This document shows positions 6,552 to 14,208 of a stretch of DNA of 14,342 nt, piece by piece. The stretch's first letter is position 1; every line of letters begins with the position of its first letter. Made by a program: the position numbers and the translations under genes. The DNA is from RGIG8775 sp045612185 (GTDB taxonomy: Bacteria; Bacillota; Clostridia; Oscillospirales; CAG-272), in NCBI GenBank assembly GCA_045612185.1, contig JAZKYO010000132.1, positions 1 to 14,342 on the forward strand. Reading direction: 5' to 3'. The notes below the pieces were generated by a model. It was not told the DNA's origin and ran no database searches. It saw only the letters and a program-made list of their open reading frames with translations.

Positions 6552-7535
6552 ATGCCGAGAGGAGCAAATCAAAAGATAAAAATTCTATATTTGATGAAAA
6601 TATTGCTTGAAAATACCGACGATGAGTATGGAATGACAATGGCGGAGTTGCTTTCCGCACTTAAAAATGTTGGAATTGAAACAGAGCGAAAAACTGTTTA
6701 TGACGATATTGAGGTTTTGCGAGCTTTTGGTTTGGATATCGAAATGCGAAAGGAGAAAAACGTGCGCTACCACGTGGTAAGCCGTGAATTTGAACTTCCT
6801 GAGCTGAAACTTCTGGTTGATTCGGTACAAGCCTCTAAGTTTATAACCCACAAAAAGAGCCGAGAGTTGATAAAAAAGCTTGAAAGCTTTGCAAGCCGAT
6901 ATCAAGCGCAAAGTCTTCAGCGCCAGGTTTTCGTATCAAATCGTATTAAGACCATGAACGAGAGTATTTATTATACCGTGGACTATCTGCATGAGGCCAT
7001 AAGCAACAACTCAAAAATTGCGTTTCAGTATTTTGAGTGGAACGAAAAAAAGGAAAAACAGCTCAGACATAACGGAAAAAAGTACGTTATAAGTCCGTGG
7101 GCGCTTACTTGGGATGATGAGAATTACTACCTTATCGCCTATGACGGTGAGGCAGAAATAATAAAGCACTACCGCGTGGATAAAATGGTTAATCTTAAAA
7201 TTCTTACCGAAAAGCGCGAGGGCGAAATGTTTTTCCGAGACTTTGATATGGCTGTATATTCCAATAAAACCTTTGGAATGTATCGCGGTGAGGAAGAACT
7301 TGTAACTTTGCGCTGTAAAAACAATCTTTCGGGCGTAATAGTAGATAGATTCGGACAGGACGTTTTGTTCAGAAAGGTTGATGACGAGCATTTTGAAGTC
7401 AGCGTAAAGGTGTCCGTAAGCCCGCTGTTTCTGTCTTGGGTGTTGAATTTCGGTGTTGATATTCTTATAGTATCACCGCATAGCGTTAAAGACAAGTTTA
7501 TCACATTGTTGAAAAACACCTTGGAGCAGTATTGA
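6552..7535 (+). CDS. WYL-domain transcriptional regulator
   Basis: A 327-residue regulator of the YafY/WYL family. Residues about 8-70 form a winged helix-turn-helix, including MTMAELLSALKNVGIETERK and TVYDDIEVLRAFG. The WYL sensor domain spans about 142-220, with ISPWALTWDDENYYLIAYD and the conserved HYRVDKM (206-212). The C-terminal WCX-type extension covers about 245-325 (LRCKNNLSGVIVDRFG to SPHSVKDKFITLL). Such proteins bind DNA and usually sense a nucleic acid or small ligand through the WYL domain. The ATG at 6552 follows GAGAGGAG (6537-6544) by 7 bases, 23 bases after ade, so the two are probably cotranscribed. Regulation of ade or of the whole cluster is plausible but inferred only from position. 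Confidence 0.9.
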   Translation: MPRGANQKIKILYLMKILLENTDDEYGMTMAELLSALKNVGIETERKTVYDDIEVLRAFGLDIEMRKEKNVRYHVVSREFELPELKLLVDSVQASKFITHKKSRELIKKLESFASRYQAQSLQRQVFVSNRIKTMNESIYYTVDYLHEAISNNSKIAFQYFEWNEKKEKQLRHNGKKYVISPWALTWDDENYYLIAYDGEAEIIKHYRVDKMVNLKILTEKREGEMFFRDFDMAVYSNKTFGMYRGEEELVTLRCKNNLSGVIVDRFGQDVLFRKVDDEHFEVSVKVSVSPLFLSWVLNFGVDILIVSPHSVKDKFITLLKNTLEQY

Positions 7536-7601
7536 GATTGCTACAGAAGATCATTTGGAATAACATTATATAGTATTCAATATTTATAAGGAGAAATAAA
7601 C

Positions 7602-8318
7602 ATGCTTTTCTTTTATTTGCGACACGGAGACCCAATATACAACCCCGATCAGCTTACCCCTCTCGGTGAAAGACAGGCTGAGGCTTTGGGCAAGCGTCTC
7701 GCACTTTACGGAATAGATAAAATATATGCTTCTACGTCGAACCGAGCTATCCAAACAGCTCAGCCAACGGCAGAAATATTAAAAAAAGAGATTGAACAGT
7801 TGGAATTTGCCAAAGAAGGTAACGCTTGGAGGGAGTTTACCAAGCTGAACAGTGAGGGAAGTCGAAAATGGTTTTTTCAAGAACCTACTACGAGAAAGCT
7901 GTTTCTTGAAAAAGAGCTGAGAGATCTTGGTGATGAGTGGTATACGCATCCTTTTTTCAGCGATACAAAATGTAAGGAAGGGCTTGAAAGAATAACCGCC
8001 GCCTCAGACGATTTTTTTAAGTCTCTTGGATATGAGCATATTCCGCGCACCGGCAAGTATAAAGTCTTGAACGACAATAACGATAGAGTGGCGCTGTTTG
8101 CTCATCAAGGCTTCGGCATGGCGTTTTTCAGCTGTTTCCTTGATATTCCTTATCCTCAGTTTGCCATGCACTTTGATATAAGCCATAGTGGAATGACCGT
8201 GGTTGAGTTTAAAAACGAAAACGGATACGCGGTTCCTCAAGTCCTTACGTTTGCCAATGATTCTCACCTTTATAAAGAAGGACTGCCGACCAAATATCAA
8301 AACACGATTTATTTTTAA
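7602..8318 (+). CDS. Histidine phosphatase family protein
   Basis: A 238-residue member of the phosphoglycerate-mutase-like (histidine phosphatase) superfamily, cytoplasmic. The N-terminal FYLRHGDP places the phospho-accepting His8 in the RHG motif. LTPLGERQAEALGKRL (18-33) and IYASTSNRAIQTAQPTAEIL (41-60, with Arg48) are typical, and FAHQGFGMAF supplies the second catalytic His168. Length is normal. The substrate is not predictable: family members act on sugar phosphates, cobalamin intermediates, nucleotides or proteins. The ATG at 7602 follows AAGGAG (7588-7593) by 8 bases. The 66-base gap after the WYL gene has no clear terminator; a weak TTGCTA (7538) / TAACAT (7561) pair 17 bases apart might be a promoter, but I do not rely on it. 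Confidence 0.9.
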   Translation: MLFFYLRHGDPIYNPDQLTPLGERQAEALGKRLALYGIDKIYASTSNRAIQTAQPTAEILKKEIEQLEFAKEGNAWREFTKLNSEGSRKWFFQEPTTRKLFLEKELRDLGDEWYTHPFFSDTKCKEGLERITAASDDFFKSLGYEHIPRTGKYKVLNDNNDRVALFAHQGFGMAFFSCFLDIPYPQFAMHFDISHSGMTVVEFKNENGYAVPQVLTFANDSHLYKEGLPTKYQNTIYF

Positions 8319-8327
8319 GTAATTACT

Positions 8328-8365
8328 AGCCAACAGCCTAAAAACGGCTGTTGGTTTCTATTGTT
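8328..8365 (+). terminator. Rho-independent terminator ending the six-gene cluster
   Basis: Stem CCAACAGCC (8330-8338) with GGCTGTTGG (8346-8354), a 7-base loop, then TTTCTATTGTTTTT. It lies 10 bases after the histidine phosphatase stop and before the metF promoter. Confidence 0.88.
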
Positions 8366-8388
8366 TTTGGTTTTTTTGTAAATATCTA

Positions 8389-8417
8389 TTGATTAGCAAA
8401 AAGTTTTGTGGTAAAAT
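8389..8417 (+). promoter_or_regulatory. Promoter of the metF-metH operon
   Basis: TTGATT (8389-8394), a 17-base spacer, TAAAAT (8412-8417) with TGG before it as an extended -10. The leader to the ATG at 8448 is only about 24 bases, leaving no room for an S-box (SAM) riboswitch or T-box. Confidence 0.7.
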
Positions 8418-8447
8418 TACTTTGTAATAAATAAGAGGTGAATTGCT

Positions 8448-9323
8448 ATGAAGCTAACTAAAATTTTTGAACAGGAAAAATTCTCCCTTTCATTCGAGGT
8501 TTTTCCTCCTAAAACCGACACTGCGTTTGAAAGTGTAAAAAGCGCTACCGAAAAAATAGCAAAACTAACGCCATCGTTTATGAGTGTTACTTACGGAGCA
8601 GGTGGTGGAACAAGTCAATATACACTTGAAATTGCTAAAAACATAAAAGAGCACTACGGTGTGCCTACGTTAGCTCACTTGACCTGCGTTTCTTCTACAC
8701 GCGAAACAGTAAGATCAAAGATAGAAGAAATAAAAGCCGCCGGTATACAAAATATCATGGCGTTGCGCGGAGATCTTACGCCTGAGCTTGAACAAAGTGA
8801 CCGCAGCGCATGGGATTATTGCCATGCCATTGATCTTATAAGAGATATCAAATCTATTGACGGAGATTTTTGTGTAGGGGGAGCTTGTTATCCCGAGATT
8901 CACCCCGAAAGCGCTAACCAAGCTGATGATATTAAGTATCTTAAGGAAAAGGTAGATGCGGGGTGTTCTTTCCTTACTACTCAAATGTTTTTTGATAACA
9001 ATTTGCTTTATAATTTTCTCTATAAGATACGTGAGGTGGGAATTACCGTTCCGATTATACCGGGGGTAATGCCGATTACCAACGCCAATCAGGTTGAAAG
9101 AGCGATAAAGCTTTCGGGCTCGTTTATGCCTCAACGCTTCAAGAGCCTTGTGGACAAATTCGGCTCGTCTCCCGAAGCTATGAAGCAAGCGGGAATTGCA
9201 TACGCCACCGACCAGATAATAGATTTGTTTGCGAACGGAATCAAAAACGTCCACGTTTATTCAATGAACAAGCCCGACGTAGCGGCAAAAATACAGAGCA
9301 ATCTCTCGGCTATCCTGAGCTGA
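8448..9323 (+). CDS. metF: Methylenetetrahydrofolate reductase
   Basis: A 291-residue flavoprotein, the usual length for bacterial MetF, reducing 5,10-methylenetetrahydrofolate to 5-methyltetrahydrofolate in the cytoplasm. The sequence starts SLSFEVFPPKTD (Glu17 is the expected catalytic acid), followed by PSFMSVTYGAGGGTS, PTLAHLTCVS, NIMALRGDL, VGGACYPEIHPES, DAGCSFLTTQMFFD and IIPGVMPI, all in family order. The ATG at 8448 follows AAGAGGTGA (8433-8441) by 6 bases. It is the first gene of a two-gene operon: metH begins 15 bases after its stop and uses the methyl-tetrahydrofolate it makes. Confidence 0.96.
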   Translation: MKLTKIFEQEKFSLSFEVFPPKTDTAFESVKSATEKIAKLTPSFMSVTYGAGGGTSQYTLEIAKNIKEHYGVPTLAHLTCVSSTRETVRSKIEEIKAAGIQNIMALRGDLTPELEQSDRSAWDYCHAIDLIRDIKSIDGDFCVGGACYPEIHPESANQADDIKYLKEKVDAGCSFLTTQMFFDNNLLYNFLYKIREVGITVPIIPGVMPITNANQVERAIKLSGSFMPQRFKSLVDKFGSSPEAMKQAGIAYATDQIIDLFANGIKNVHVYSMNKPDVAAKIQSNLSAILS

Positions 9324-9338
9324 TTTTAAGGAGAAAAT

Positions 9339-11738
9339 ATGCTGATAACCGAATATATAAAAGAAAATATACTCTATCTTGACGGCGGAATGGGAACTTT
9401 GCTTCAGGCACGGGGGTTGACGGCAGGGGAGTTTCCCGAAAGGTGGAATATTACCCACCCCGATGTTATTACCCAGATACATAAGAGCTATTACGATGCG
9501 GGAAGCAACGTCGTAAATACCAATACTTTCGGAGCCAACTTGCTTAAATTTACCCACGAAGAACTTGATGAGATTGTAAAACACGCGGTTGCCAACGCAC
9601 GTAAAGCAAGTCTTGAAAGTATGGGCGAGCAGCCTAAATGGATAGCCCTTGATATCGGACCTACCGGTAGAATGCTCGCACCGTACGGTGATTTTGATTT
9701 TGAAGAGGCGGTAGCGGTTTTCGCTGAAACCGTAAAACTTGGCGTAAAATACGGAGTAGATCTTGTAGTTGTTGAAACTATGAACGATAGCTATGAGACC
9801 AAAGCCGCACTTCTTGCCGCAAAAGAAAATTGCGAGCTTCCGGTTTTTGTAACCAATGCTTACGGCGAGGACGGCAAGCTTATGACGGGAGCGTCCCCCG
9901 CGTCTATGGTTGCTATGCTTGAGGGAATGGGGGCTGACGCTATCGGAGTAAACTGTTCACTTGGACCGAAAGCGCTCGAAAAGGTGGTGTCGGAGTATCT
10001 TGAATATTCTTCCTTGCCGATTATTCTTAAGCCTAACGCGGGACTTCCCAAATCGGTAAACGGAAAGACTGTTTATGACGTATTGGCGGATGAGTTTGCG
10101 CGCGAAGTTGTTTCGCTTGTGAAAAAAGGCGTCAGAATTGTGGGTGGCTGTTGCGGAACCACGCCTGAGTATATTTCGGCTCTGGTAACTCTCGCAGGCA
10201 ATGAATTGCCTGCAAATATAGAAGAAAAAAATATTTCATGGGTTTCTTCTTATACTCATACAGTGGAATTTTCTGATAAGCCCGTGCTTATAGGTGAGCG
10301 TATAAATCCCACCGGTAAAAAACGCTTTAAAGAAGCGCTTAAAGCGGGGGATATAGACTATATTCTTAAAGAGGGAATTGCTCAACAGGATAAAGGAGTT
10401 CATATTCTTGACGTTAACGTGGGCTTGCCCGATATAGATGAAGTACAAATGCTTAAAACGGTAGTTTGTGAACTTCAGGCAATTATTGACTTGCCTTTAC
10501 AGATAGATACTTCTGATCCGATAGCTATGGAAACAGCACTGCGCCGTTATAACGGTAAAGCTATGATAAACTCAGTTAATGGAAAACAGGAGAGTATGGA
10601 TGCTGTATTTCCGCTTGCTAAAAAATACGGCGGCGTTATAGTCGCGCTTACACTTGACGAGTCGGGAATTCCCACTGACGCTGAGGGGCGTCTTGCTATC
10701 GCACGAAAAATTCTTGCCGAGGCTGAAAAGTACGGAATAAAAAAGAAAGATATTATTTTTGATCCTCTCGCTCTTACTATCAGCGCTGACGGGAACGCCG
10801 CAAAGGAGACGCTTAAAGCCATAAGAATGATAAAGAACGAGCTTGGTTGCCATACCTCGCTCGGAGTGTCAAATGTGTCATTCGGACTTCCGCAACGCGA
10901 TGCGGTAAACAGTAATTTCTTTGCGCTTGCGCTTGGCAATGGGCTGTCTGCGGCAATTATGAATCCGTATTCACAGGATATGCTTAAAACCTATTACGCT
11001 TATTGCGCGCTTGCGGGAATGGATGAAAACTGTGGTAATTATATAGCTTTTGCCGAAAAACTGCCTGCAGTGGTTCAAACGTCAAACGAAAAGGCTTTCG
11101 TAAAAGATGTGACGGAATACAACTCCGAATTGCAAAAAGCAATAGTCAAAGGCATGAAAGAGCGTGCTGCTGTGCTTACCGCGGAGCTACTTGAAACTGT
11201 GAAACCGCTTGATATCGTTCAAGGCGAAATAATTCCCGCACTTGATACGGTAGGGGTAGGCTTTGAGAATAAAACAGTGTATCTGCCTCAGCTTCTTATG
11301 AGCGCAGAGGCGGCAAAATCTGCTTTTGAGAAGATTAAAGAGAGCATGCCTGAGAGTGGCGTGAATAAATGTTCATTTGTTCTTGCTACTGTTAAGGGAG
11401 ATATACACGATATCGGTAAAAATATAGTAAAGCTGTTGCTTGAAAATTACGGCTTTGGAGTTGTCGACCTCGGACGTGACGTTTCGCCTGAAGACGTTGC
11501 GGAAAAGACGGTTGAGCTTCACGCTCCCATCGTTGGACTCAGTGCGCTTATGACCACAACAGTTCCCGCAATGGAGGAGACTATTAAGTTGCTTCGCATA
11601 AAAGCGCCCTGGTGCAAAATAGTTGTGGGCGGAGCTGTCCTTAACAGAGAATATGCTGATGCGATCGGCGCAGATAAATACGCAAAAGACGCTATGGAAA
11701 CTGTCAGATACGCGGAAGAAATCAACAAAGAGCTTTAA
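9339..11738 (+). CDS. metH: Cobalamin-dependent methionine synthase, short form without activation domain
   Basis: A 799-residue methyltransferase that moves the methyl group of 5-methyltetrahydrofolate, via methylcobalamin, to homocysteine. Domains in order: homocysteine-binding barrel (1-290) with zinc ligands in GVNCS (Cys206) and GGCCGT (Cys271, Cys272); pterin-binding barrel (about 315-580) starting LIGERINPTG and including ILDVNVGLPD; cobalamin cap domain (about 595-670); and B12-binding Rossmann domain (about 677-795) with KGDIHDIGKNIV, where His690 is the lower-face cobalt ligand. E. coli MetH is about 1227 residues; the missing part is the C-terminal AdoMet-binding reactivation domain. 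The ORF ends cleanly at a stop followed by a terminator, so this is a natural short form and not a break. The ATG follows AAGGAG (9328-9333) by 5 bases. Confidence 0.95.
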   Translation: MLITEYIKENILYLDGGMGTLLQARGLTAGEFPERWNITHPDVITQIHKSYYDAGSNVVNTNTFGANLLKFTHEELDEIVKHAVANARKASLESMGEQPKWIALDIGPTGRMLAPYGDFDFEEAVAVFAETVKLGVKYGVDLVVVETMNDSYETKAALLAAKENCELPVFVTNAYGEDGKLMTGASPASMVAMLEGMGADAIGVNCSLGPKALEKVVSEYLEYSSLPIILKPNAGLPKSVNGKTVYDVLADEFAREVVSLVKKGVRIVGGCCGTTPEYISALVTLAGNELPANIEEKNISWVSSYTHTVEFSDKPVLIGERINPTGKKRFKEALKAGDIDYILKEGIAQQDKGVHILDVNVGLPDIDEVQMLKTVVCELQAIIDLPLQIDTSDPIAMETALRRYNGKAMINSVNGKQESMDAVFPLAKKYGGVIVALTLDESGIPTDAEGRLAIARKILAEAEKYGIKKKDIIFDPLALTISADGNAAKETLKAIRMIKNELGCHTSLGVSNVSFGLPQRDAVNSNFFALALGNGLSAAIMNPYSQDMLKTYYAYCALAGMDENCGNYIAFAEKLPAVVQTSNEKAFVKDVTEYNSELQKAIVKGMKERAAVLTAELLETVKPLDIVQGEIIPALDTVGVGFENKTVYLPQLLMSAEAAKSAFEKIKESMPESGVNKCSFVLATVKGDIHDIGKNIVKLLLENYGFGVVDLGRDVSPEDVAEKTVELHAPIVGLSALMTTTVPAMEETIKLLRIKAPWCKIVVGGAVLNREYADAIGADKYAKDAMETVRYAEEINKEL

Positions 11739-11745
11739 TCAAAAC

Positions 11746-11780
11746 AACCACCCTCAACAGAGGGTGGTTAATTTATTTAT
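11746..11780. terminator. Bidirectional terminator between metH and the GH51 gene
   Basis: Perfect 10-bp stem AACCACCCTC (11746-11755) and GAGGGTGGTT (11760-11769) around AACA. The plus-strand tail is AATTTATTTAT; the minus-strand tail is GTTTTGATT. It sits between the stops of the convergent genes (11738 and 11777) and probably serves both, more strongly for metH. Confidence 0.85.
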
Positions 11781-13219
11781 AATACTATCTCAATAGCCGC
11801 GATTCCCGCCTTTGGAAGAATAAGCACTTTTTCGGGATCGAAATCAAGACTTTGGGGCTTAACCGTCTCGGGAGCCTCAAAGGTGTTGTGAGCGTGTACG
11901 TCCTCGTGCGCGAGAAGCGTTATTTTTCCGCTTCTTCCCAGCTCGATGCCAACTCCCTCAAGCGAGATTTCTGTGTCGTCGGTGCAGGAGAGATTTCCAA
12001 GGGTTATAAGCATTTTTCCGTTCTTTACAGAAGCGGAAACACTTACTGAGCTTGCAAAATCTTCGTTGTTTGTCATTACCGTTTCTATAGCTTCGGCACC
12101 CTGATGTTCCTTGTACATATTAAATACGTGGTACGTGGGAGTTACTATGCAGTTGTCGCCGCCTGCAAGAAACAGCGCGTGGAGGTTGTTGCAAAGTTGT
12201 GCTACGTTAGCCATTCTTATTTTGTCGCAGTTATTGTTGAAAATGTTAAGAGTGAGCGCAGAAACCATAGCGTCACGCATTGTGCTTTGTTGCTCAAAGA
12301 GGTTGTATCCTTTGCTCGGTCCCGACCCATCGGGGTGCCAGCAGCCCCATTCGTCAACTACCAGCTTCAGCTCATTTTGCTTTCCGTGAGCACAAATAAT
12401 GCTCCAGTTACGAAGAATTATTTCTTCCATTATTTGTGCCTTTACCATCATAGAATCCCATTCTTCCGTCGAGAAAGTCAGCGGATCACCGGCTTTTCCG
12501 CAATAGTAGTGCATGGCAAAACCCGTTGTACATTTGGAAAGTGCGGGAACGGTACCGTGTGTCCAATCAAATTGTGAACTGTTGGAGCCGCAAGCGTAAA
12601 GTTCTGCCGCGGGGAAGGCGTTGTGCATAATTTCGGCGTATTTGCGGCATTCGTCTGCATAGAACTGAGGGCGCATGTTTCCGCCGCCACCCCAGTTTTC
12701 ATTGCCAACACCCCAATATGGAATATCAAAAGGCTCGGCGTGTCCGTTTTTCTCGCGTTCAATCGCGAGAGTAGTGCTTCCTCTCGGCGAAAGACAGTAA
12801 TCCATCCAATTGCGTATATGCATAGGTGTCATTGCCGTAAGATTTGCGGCAAAATACGCCTTTGCGCCCACAAGCTCGCAAAAGTCCATAAATTCGTGAG
12901 TTCCTACTTCGTTGGGCTCTTTTTTGCCGTCTTTGTAATCCCACCAGTTAATTCTGGTGGGACGGTTTTCACCAATTCCGTCACGCCAGTCGTAAACCTC
13001 GGCATAACAGCCGCCGGGCCAACGGAGAACAGGGGGATTAATGGCTTTGAACTTTTCTATAAGGTCTTTTCTGAATCCGCGTATATTAGGGATTTTGGAG
13101 TCCTTGCCCACCCAGATTCCGTCGTAAATAACGCCGCCTATATGTTCGGAAAAATGACCGTAAATCTCCGGTGCGATAGTGCCTTTTTTCTTAGGATAAA
13201 TCAAATATAGTTTTTTCAT
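11777..13219 (-). CDS. GH51 alpha-L-arabinofuranosidase (intracellular)
   Basis: A 480-residue glycoside hydrolase family 51 enzyme releasing terminal alpha-L-arabinofuranosyl residues from arabinan or arabinoxylan oligosaccharides. Visible: APEIYGHFSEHIGGVIYDGI (16-35), PPVLRWPGGCYAEVYDWRDG (62-81), GNEN with acid/base Glu174, HYYCGKAGD (237-245), VDEWG with nucleophile Glu290, and TPTYHVFNMYKEHQG (360-374), then a C-terminal beta domain. No signal peptide, so it likely acts inside the cell on imported oligosaccharides. The frame is open to an ATG at 13276, but that lies upstream of the promoter -10 box; the start at 13219 has AAGGAGG (13225-13231) 5 bases before it and begins MKKLYLIYPKKKG. 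It is divergent from an AraC-type regulator. Close relatives include other GH51 specificities, so the exact substrate is inferred. Confidence 0.93.
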   Translation of the reverse strand: MKKLYLIYPKKKGTIAPEIYGHFSEHIGGVIYDGIWVGKDSKIPNIRGFRKDLIEKFKAINPPVLRWPGGCYAEVYDWRDGIGENRPTRINWWDYKDGKKEPNEVGTHEFMDFCELVGAKAYFAANLTAMTPMHIRNWMDYCLSPRGSTTLAIEREKNGHAEPFDIPYWGVGNENWGGGGNMRPQFYADECRKYAEIMHNAFPAAELYACGSNSSQFDWTHGTVPALSKCTTGFAMHYYCGKAGDPLTFSTEEWDSMMVKAQIMEEIILRNWSIICAHGKQNELKLVVDEWGCWHPDGSGPSKGYNLFEQQSTMRDAMVSALTLNIFNNNCDKIRMANVAQLCNNLHALFLAGGDNCIVTPTYHVFNMYKEHQGAEAIETVMTNNEDFASSVSVSASVKNGKMLITLGNLSCTDDTEISLEGVGIELGRSGKITLLAHEDVHAHNTFEAPETVKPQSLDFDPEKVLILPKAGIAAIEIVL

Positions 13220-13252
13220 AATATCCTCCTTGGAATGTATCTTAACGTTTAT

Positions 13253-13281
13253 ATTATACATCAATATACTTGACAAGTCAA
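13253..13281 (-). promoter_or_regulatory. Promoter of the arabinofuranosidase gene
   Basis: Read on the minus strand: TTGACT (13281-13276), a 17-base spacer, TATAAT (13258-13253). Transcription should start near 13246, giving a leader of about 27 bases. The -35 box abuts the -35 box of the divergent regulator promoter. Confidence 0.8.
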
Positions 13282-13282
13282 G
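13269..13282. promoter_or_regulatory. Palindromic candidate operator shared by two divergent promoters
   Basis: CTTGAC-AA-GTCAAG is a 6-bp-arm inverted repeat. Its left arm contains most of the plus-strand -35 box (13270-13275) and its right arm most of the minus-strand -35 box (13276-13281). The symmetry may follow simply from two facing -35 boxes, or may be an operator for a dimeric regulator. AraC-family proteins more often bind direct repeats, so the neighbouring regulator is not necessarily its ligand. Confidence 0.55.
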
Positions 13283-13298
13283 AAAATTTCGGTATAAT
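13270..13298 (+). promoter_or_regulatory. Promoter of the AraC-family regulator gene
   Basis: TTGACA (13270-13275), a 17-base spacer, TATAAT (13293-13298): full consensus. The expected start near 13305 leaves a leader of about 24 bases before the ATG at 13329. Confidence 0.82.
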
Positions 13299-13328
13299 TA
13301 TAGCCAATAGTTATCTTTTGGAGGACTT

Positions 13329-14096
13329 ATGATATATCAAACGCATAATTCGGTAGGACAGTATTATTTTGAGTGTATCCGTTACAGTAATTTTAATTTT
13401 GTTCCGCACATGCACCGTCACCCCGAGGTGTTTTGCGTGCGCGAAGGCTCTCTTGCGGTGGAAATGAACGGAAAAAGGGAGATATTTAATAAGGGAGATT
13501 ATGGCTGGATTCCGTCAAATTTTATTCATTCATATACTAATATAGACAATTCTGTGGTCGATGTGTGTATATATTCCGAGGATTTCGTTCCCGCTTTTTC
13601 CAAAGAAACACGCAAAAAATTTCCCGACCGAGCAAAATTCACCTGTCGGTATACTGTTTCTCGTTTTGTAAATGACGAGCTGTTCGTCACCGACCGCGAG
13701 GTGGACTTTTATACTCGCAAAGCCGCGCTTTATGCTATTGCGGGCGAGGTGCTTGAGCAAATAGATTTCTTGGATATATCAGCCAAAAACGAAACTCTAA
13801 CAGATAGAATAATAAGATACGTGGCGGAAAATTATACGGAGAATATTTCGCTTAAAGCGTTGGCAAAAGAGATTGGATACGAGGAGCGCTATCTTTCAAG
13901 ATGCTTCCATAACACAGTGCCCATGCACTTTTCGGCTTACGTCAACCTTTTCAGAGTTGACCACGCGGTCGCTTTGCTTCAAAATACTGAGCTGTCGGTT
14001 TCCGAGGTTTCTATGGAAAGCGGATTTCAAAGTATAAGAAGTTTTAATAGAATTTTTAAAGAGGTAACGGGGAAGACCCCAAAGGACTATATTTAA
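13329..14096 (+). CDS. AraC-family transcriptional regulator with N-terminal cupin domain
   Basis: A 255-residue regulator. The N-terminal AraC-type cupin (about 10-90) contains VPHMHRHPEVFCVREG, GSLAVEMNG and KGDYGWIPSNFIHSY, the usual sugar-sensing barrel. The C-terminal double helix-turn-helix (about 158-255) includes ISLKALAKEIGYEERYLSRC and the signature VSEVSMESGFQSIRSFNRIF, ending FKEVTGKTPKDY, as is normal for HTH_18 domains. The ATG follows GGAGG (13320-13324) by 4 bases. It is transcribed away from the GH51 arabinofuranosidase gene from an adjoining promoter, so it probably controls that gene in response to arabinose or an arabino-oligosaccharide; the ligand is inferred from context. 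Confidence 0.92.
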   Translation: MIYQTHNSVGQYYFECIRYSNFNFVPHMHRHPEVFCVREGSLAVEMNGKREIFNKGDYGWIPSNFIHSYTNIDNSVVDVCIYSEDFVPAFSKETRKKFPDRAKFTCRYTVSRFVNDELFVTDREVDFYTRKAALYAIAGEVLEQIDFLDISAKNETLTDRIIRYVAENYTENISLKALAKEIGYEERYLSRCFHNTVPMHFSAYVNLFRVDHAVALLQNTELSVSEVSMESGFQSIRSFNRIFKEVTGKTPKDYI

Positions 14097-14156
14097 AGTA
14101 AATTTGTTTTTGGCTGATAATGTCAAAATAAAGCGTAAAAATCTTTTCTAATCCTA

Positions 14157-14185
14157 TTGCAAAAAAACTTGAAATGGTGTATAAT
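14157..14185 (+). promoter_or_regulatory. Promoter of ssrA (tmRNA)
   Basis: TTGCAA (14157-14162), a 17-base spacer, TATAAT (14180-14185). Transcription would start near 14192, some 17 bases before the mature tmRNA 5' end, consistent with RNase P trimming. The rest of the gap 14097-14156 shows no convincing terminator for the AraC gene. Confidence 0.72.
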
Positions 14186-14208
14186 ATATGAGCGTAATTT
14201 CAAAATAC

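Noticed and set aside
7538..7566. Promoter before the histidine phosphatase gene
   Set aside because: TTGCTA and TAACAT are poor matches despite the 17-base spacing, so it is not listed as a feature.
8319..8447. SAM riboswitch or T-box before metF
   Set aside because: The gap holds the preceding terminator and a promoter whose transcript leader is about 24 bases, too short for either element.
12623..13210. 195-codon plus-strand open frame inside the arabinofuranosidase gene
   Set aside because: It lies entirely antisense to a well-supported GH51 gene, has no good ribosome binding site and no recognisable domain. Other long overlapping frames in the window were dismissed for the same reason.
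13220..13276. Longer N terminus (start at 13276) for the arabinofuranosidase
   Set aside because: The codon lies upstream of the -10 box (13258-13253) and so outside the predicted transcript; 13219 has a strong AAGGAGG site and begins the family-like sequence.
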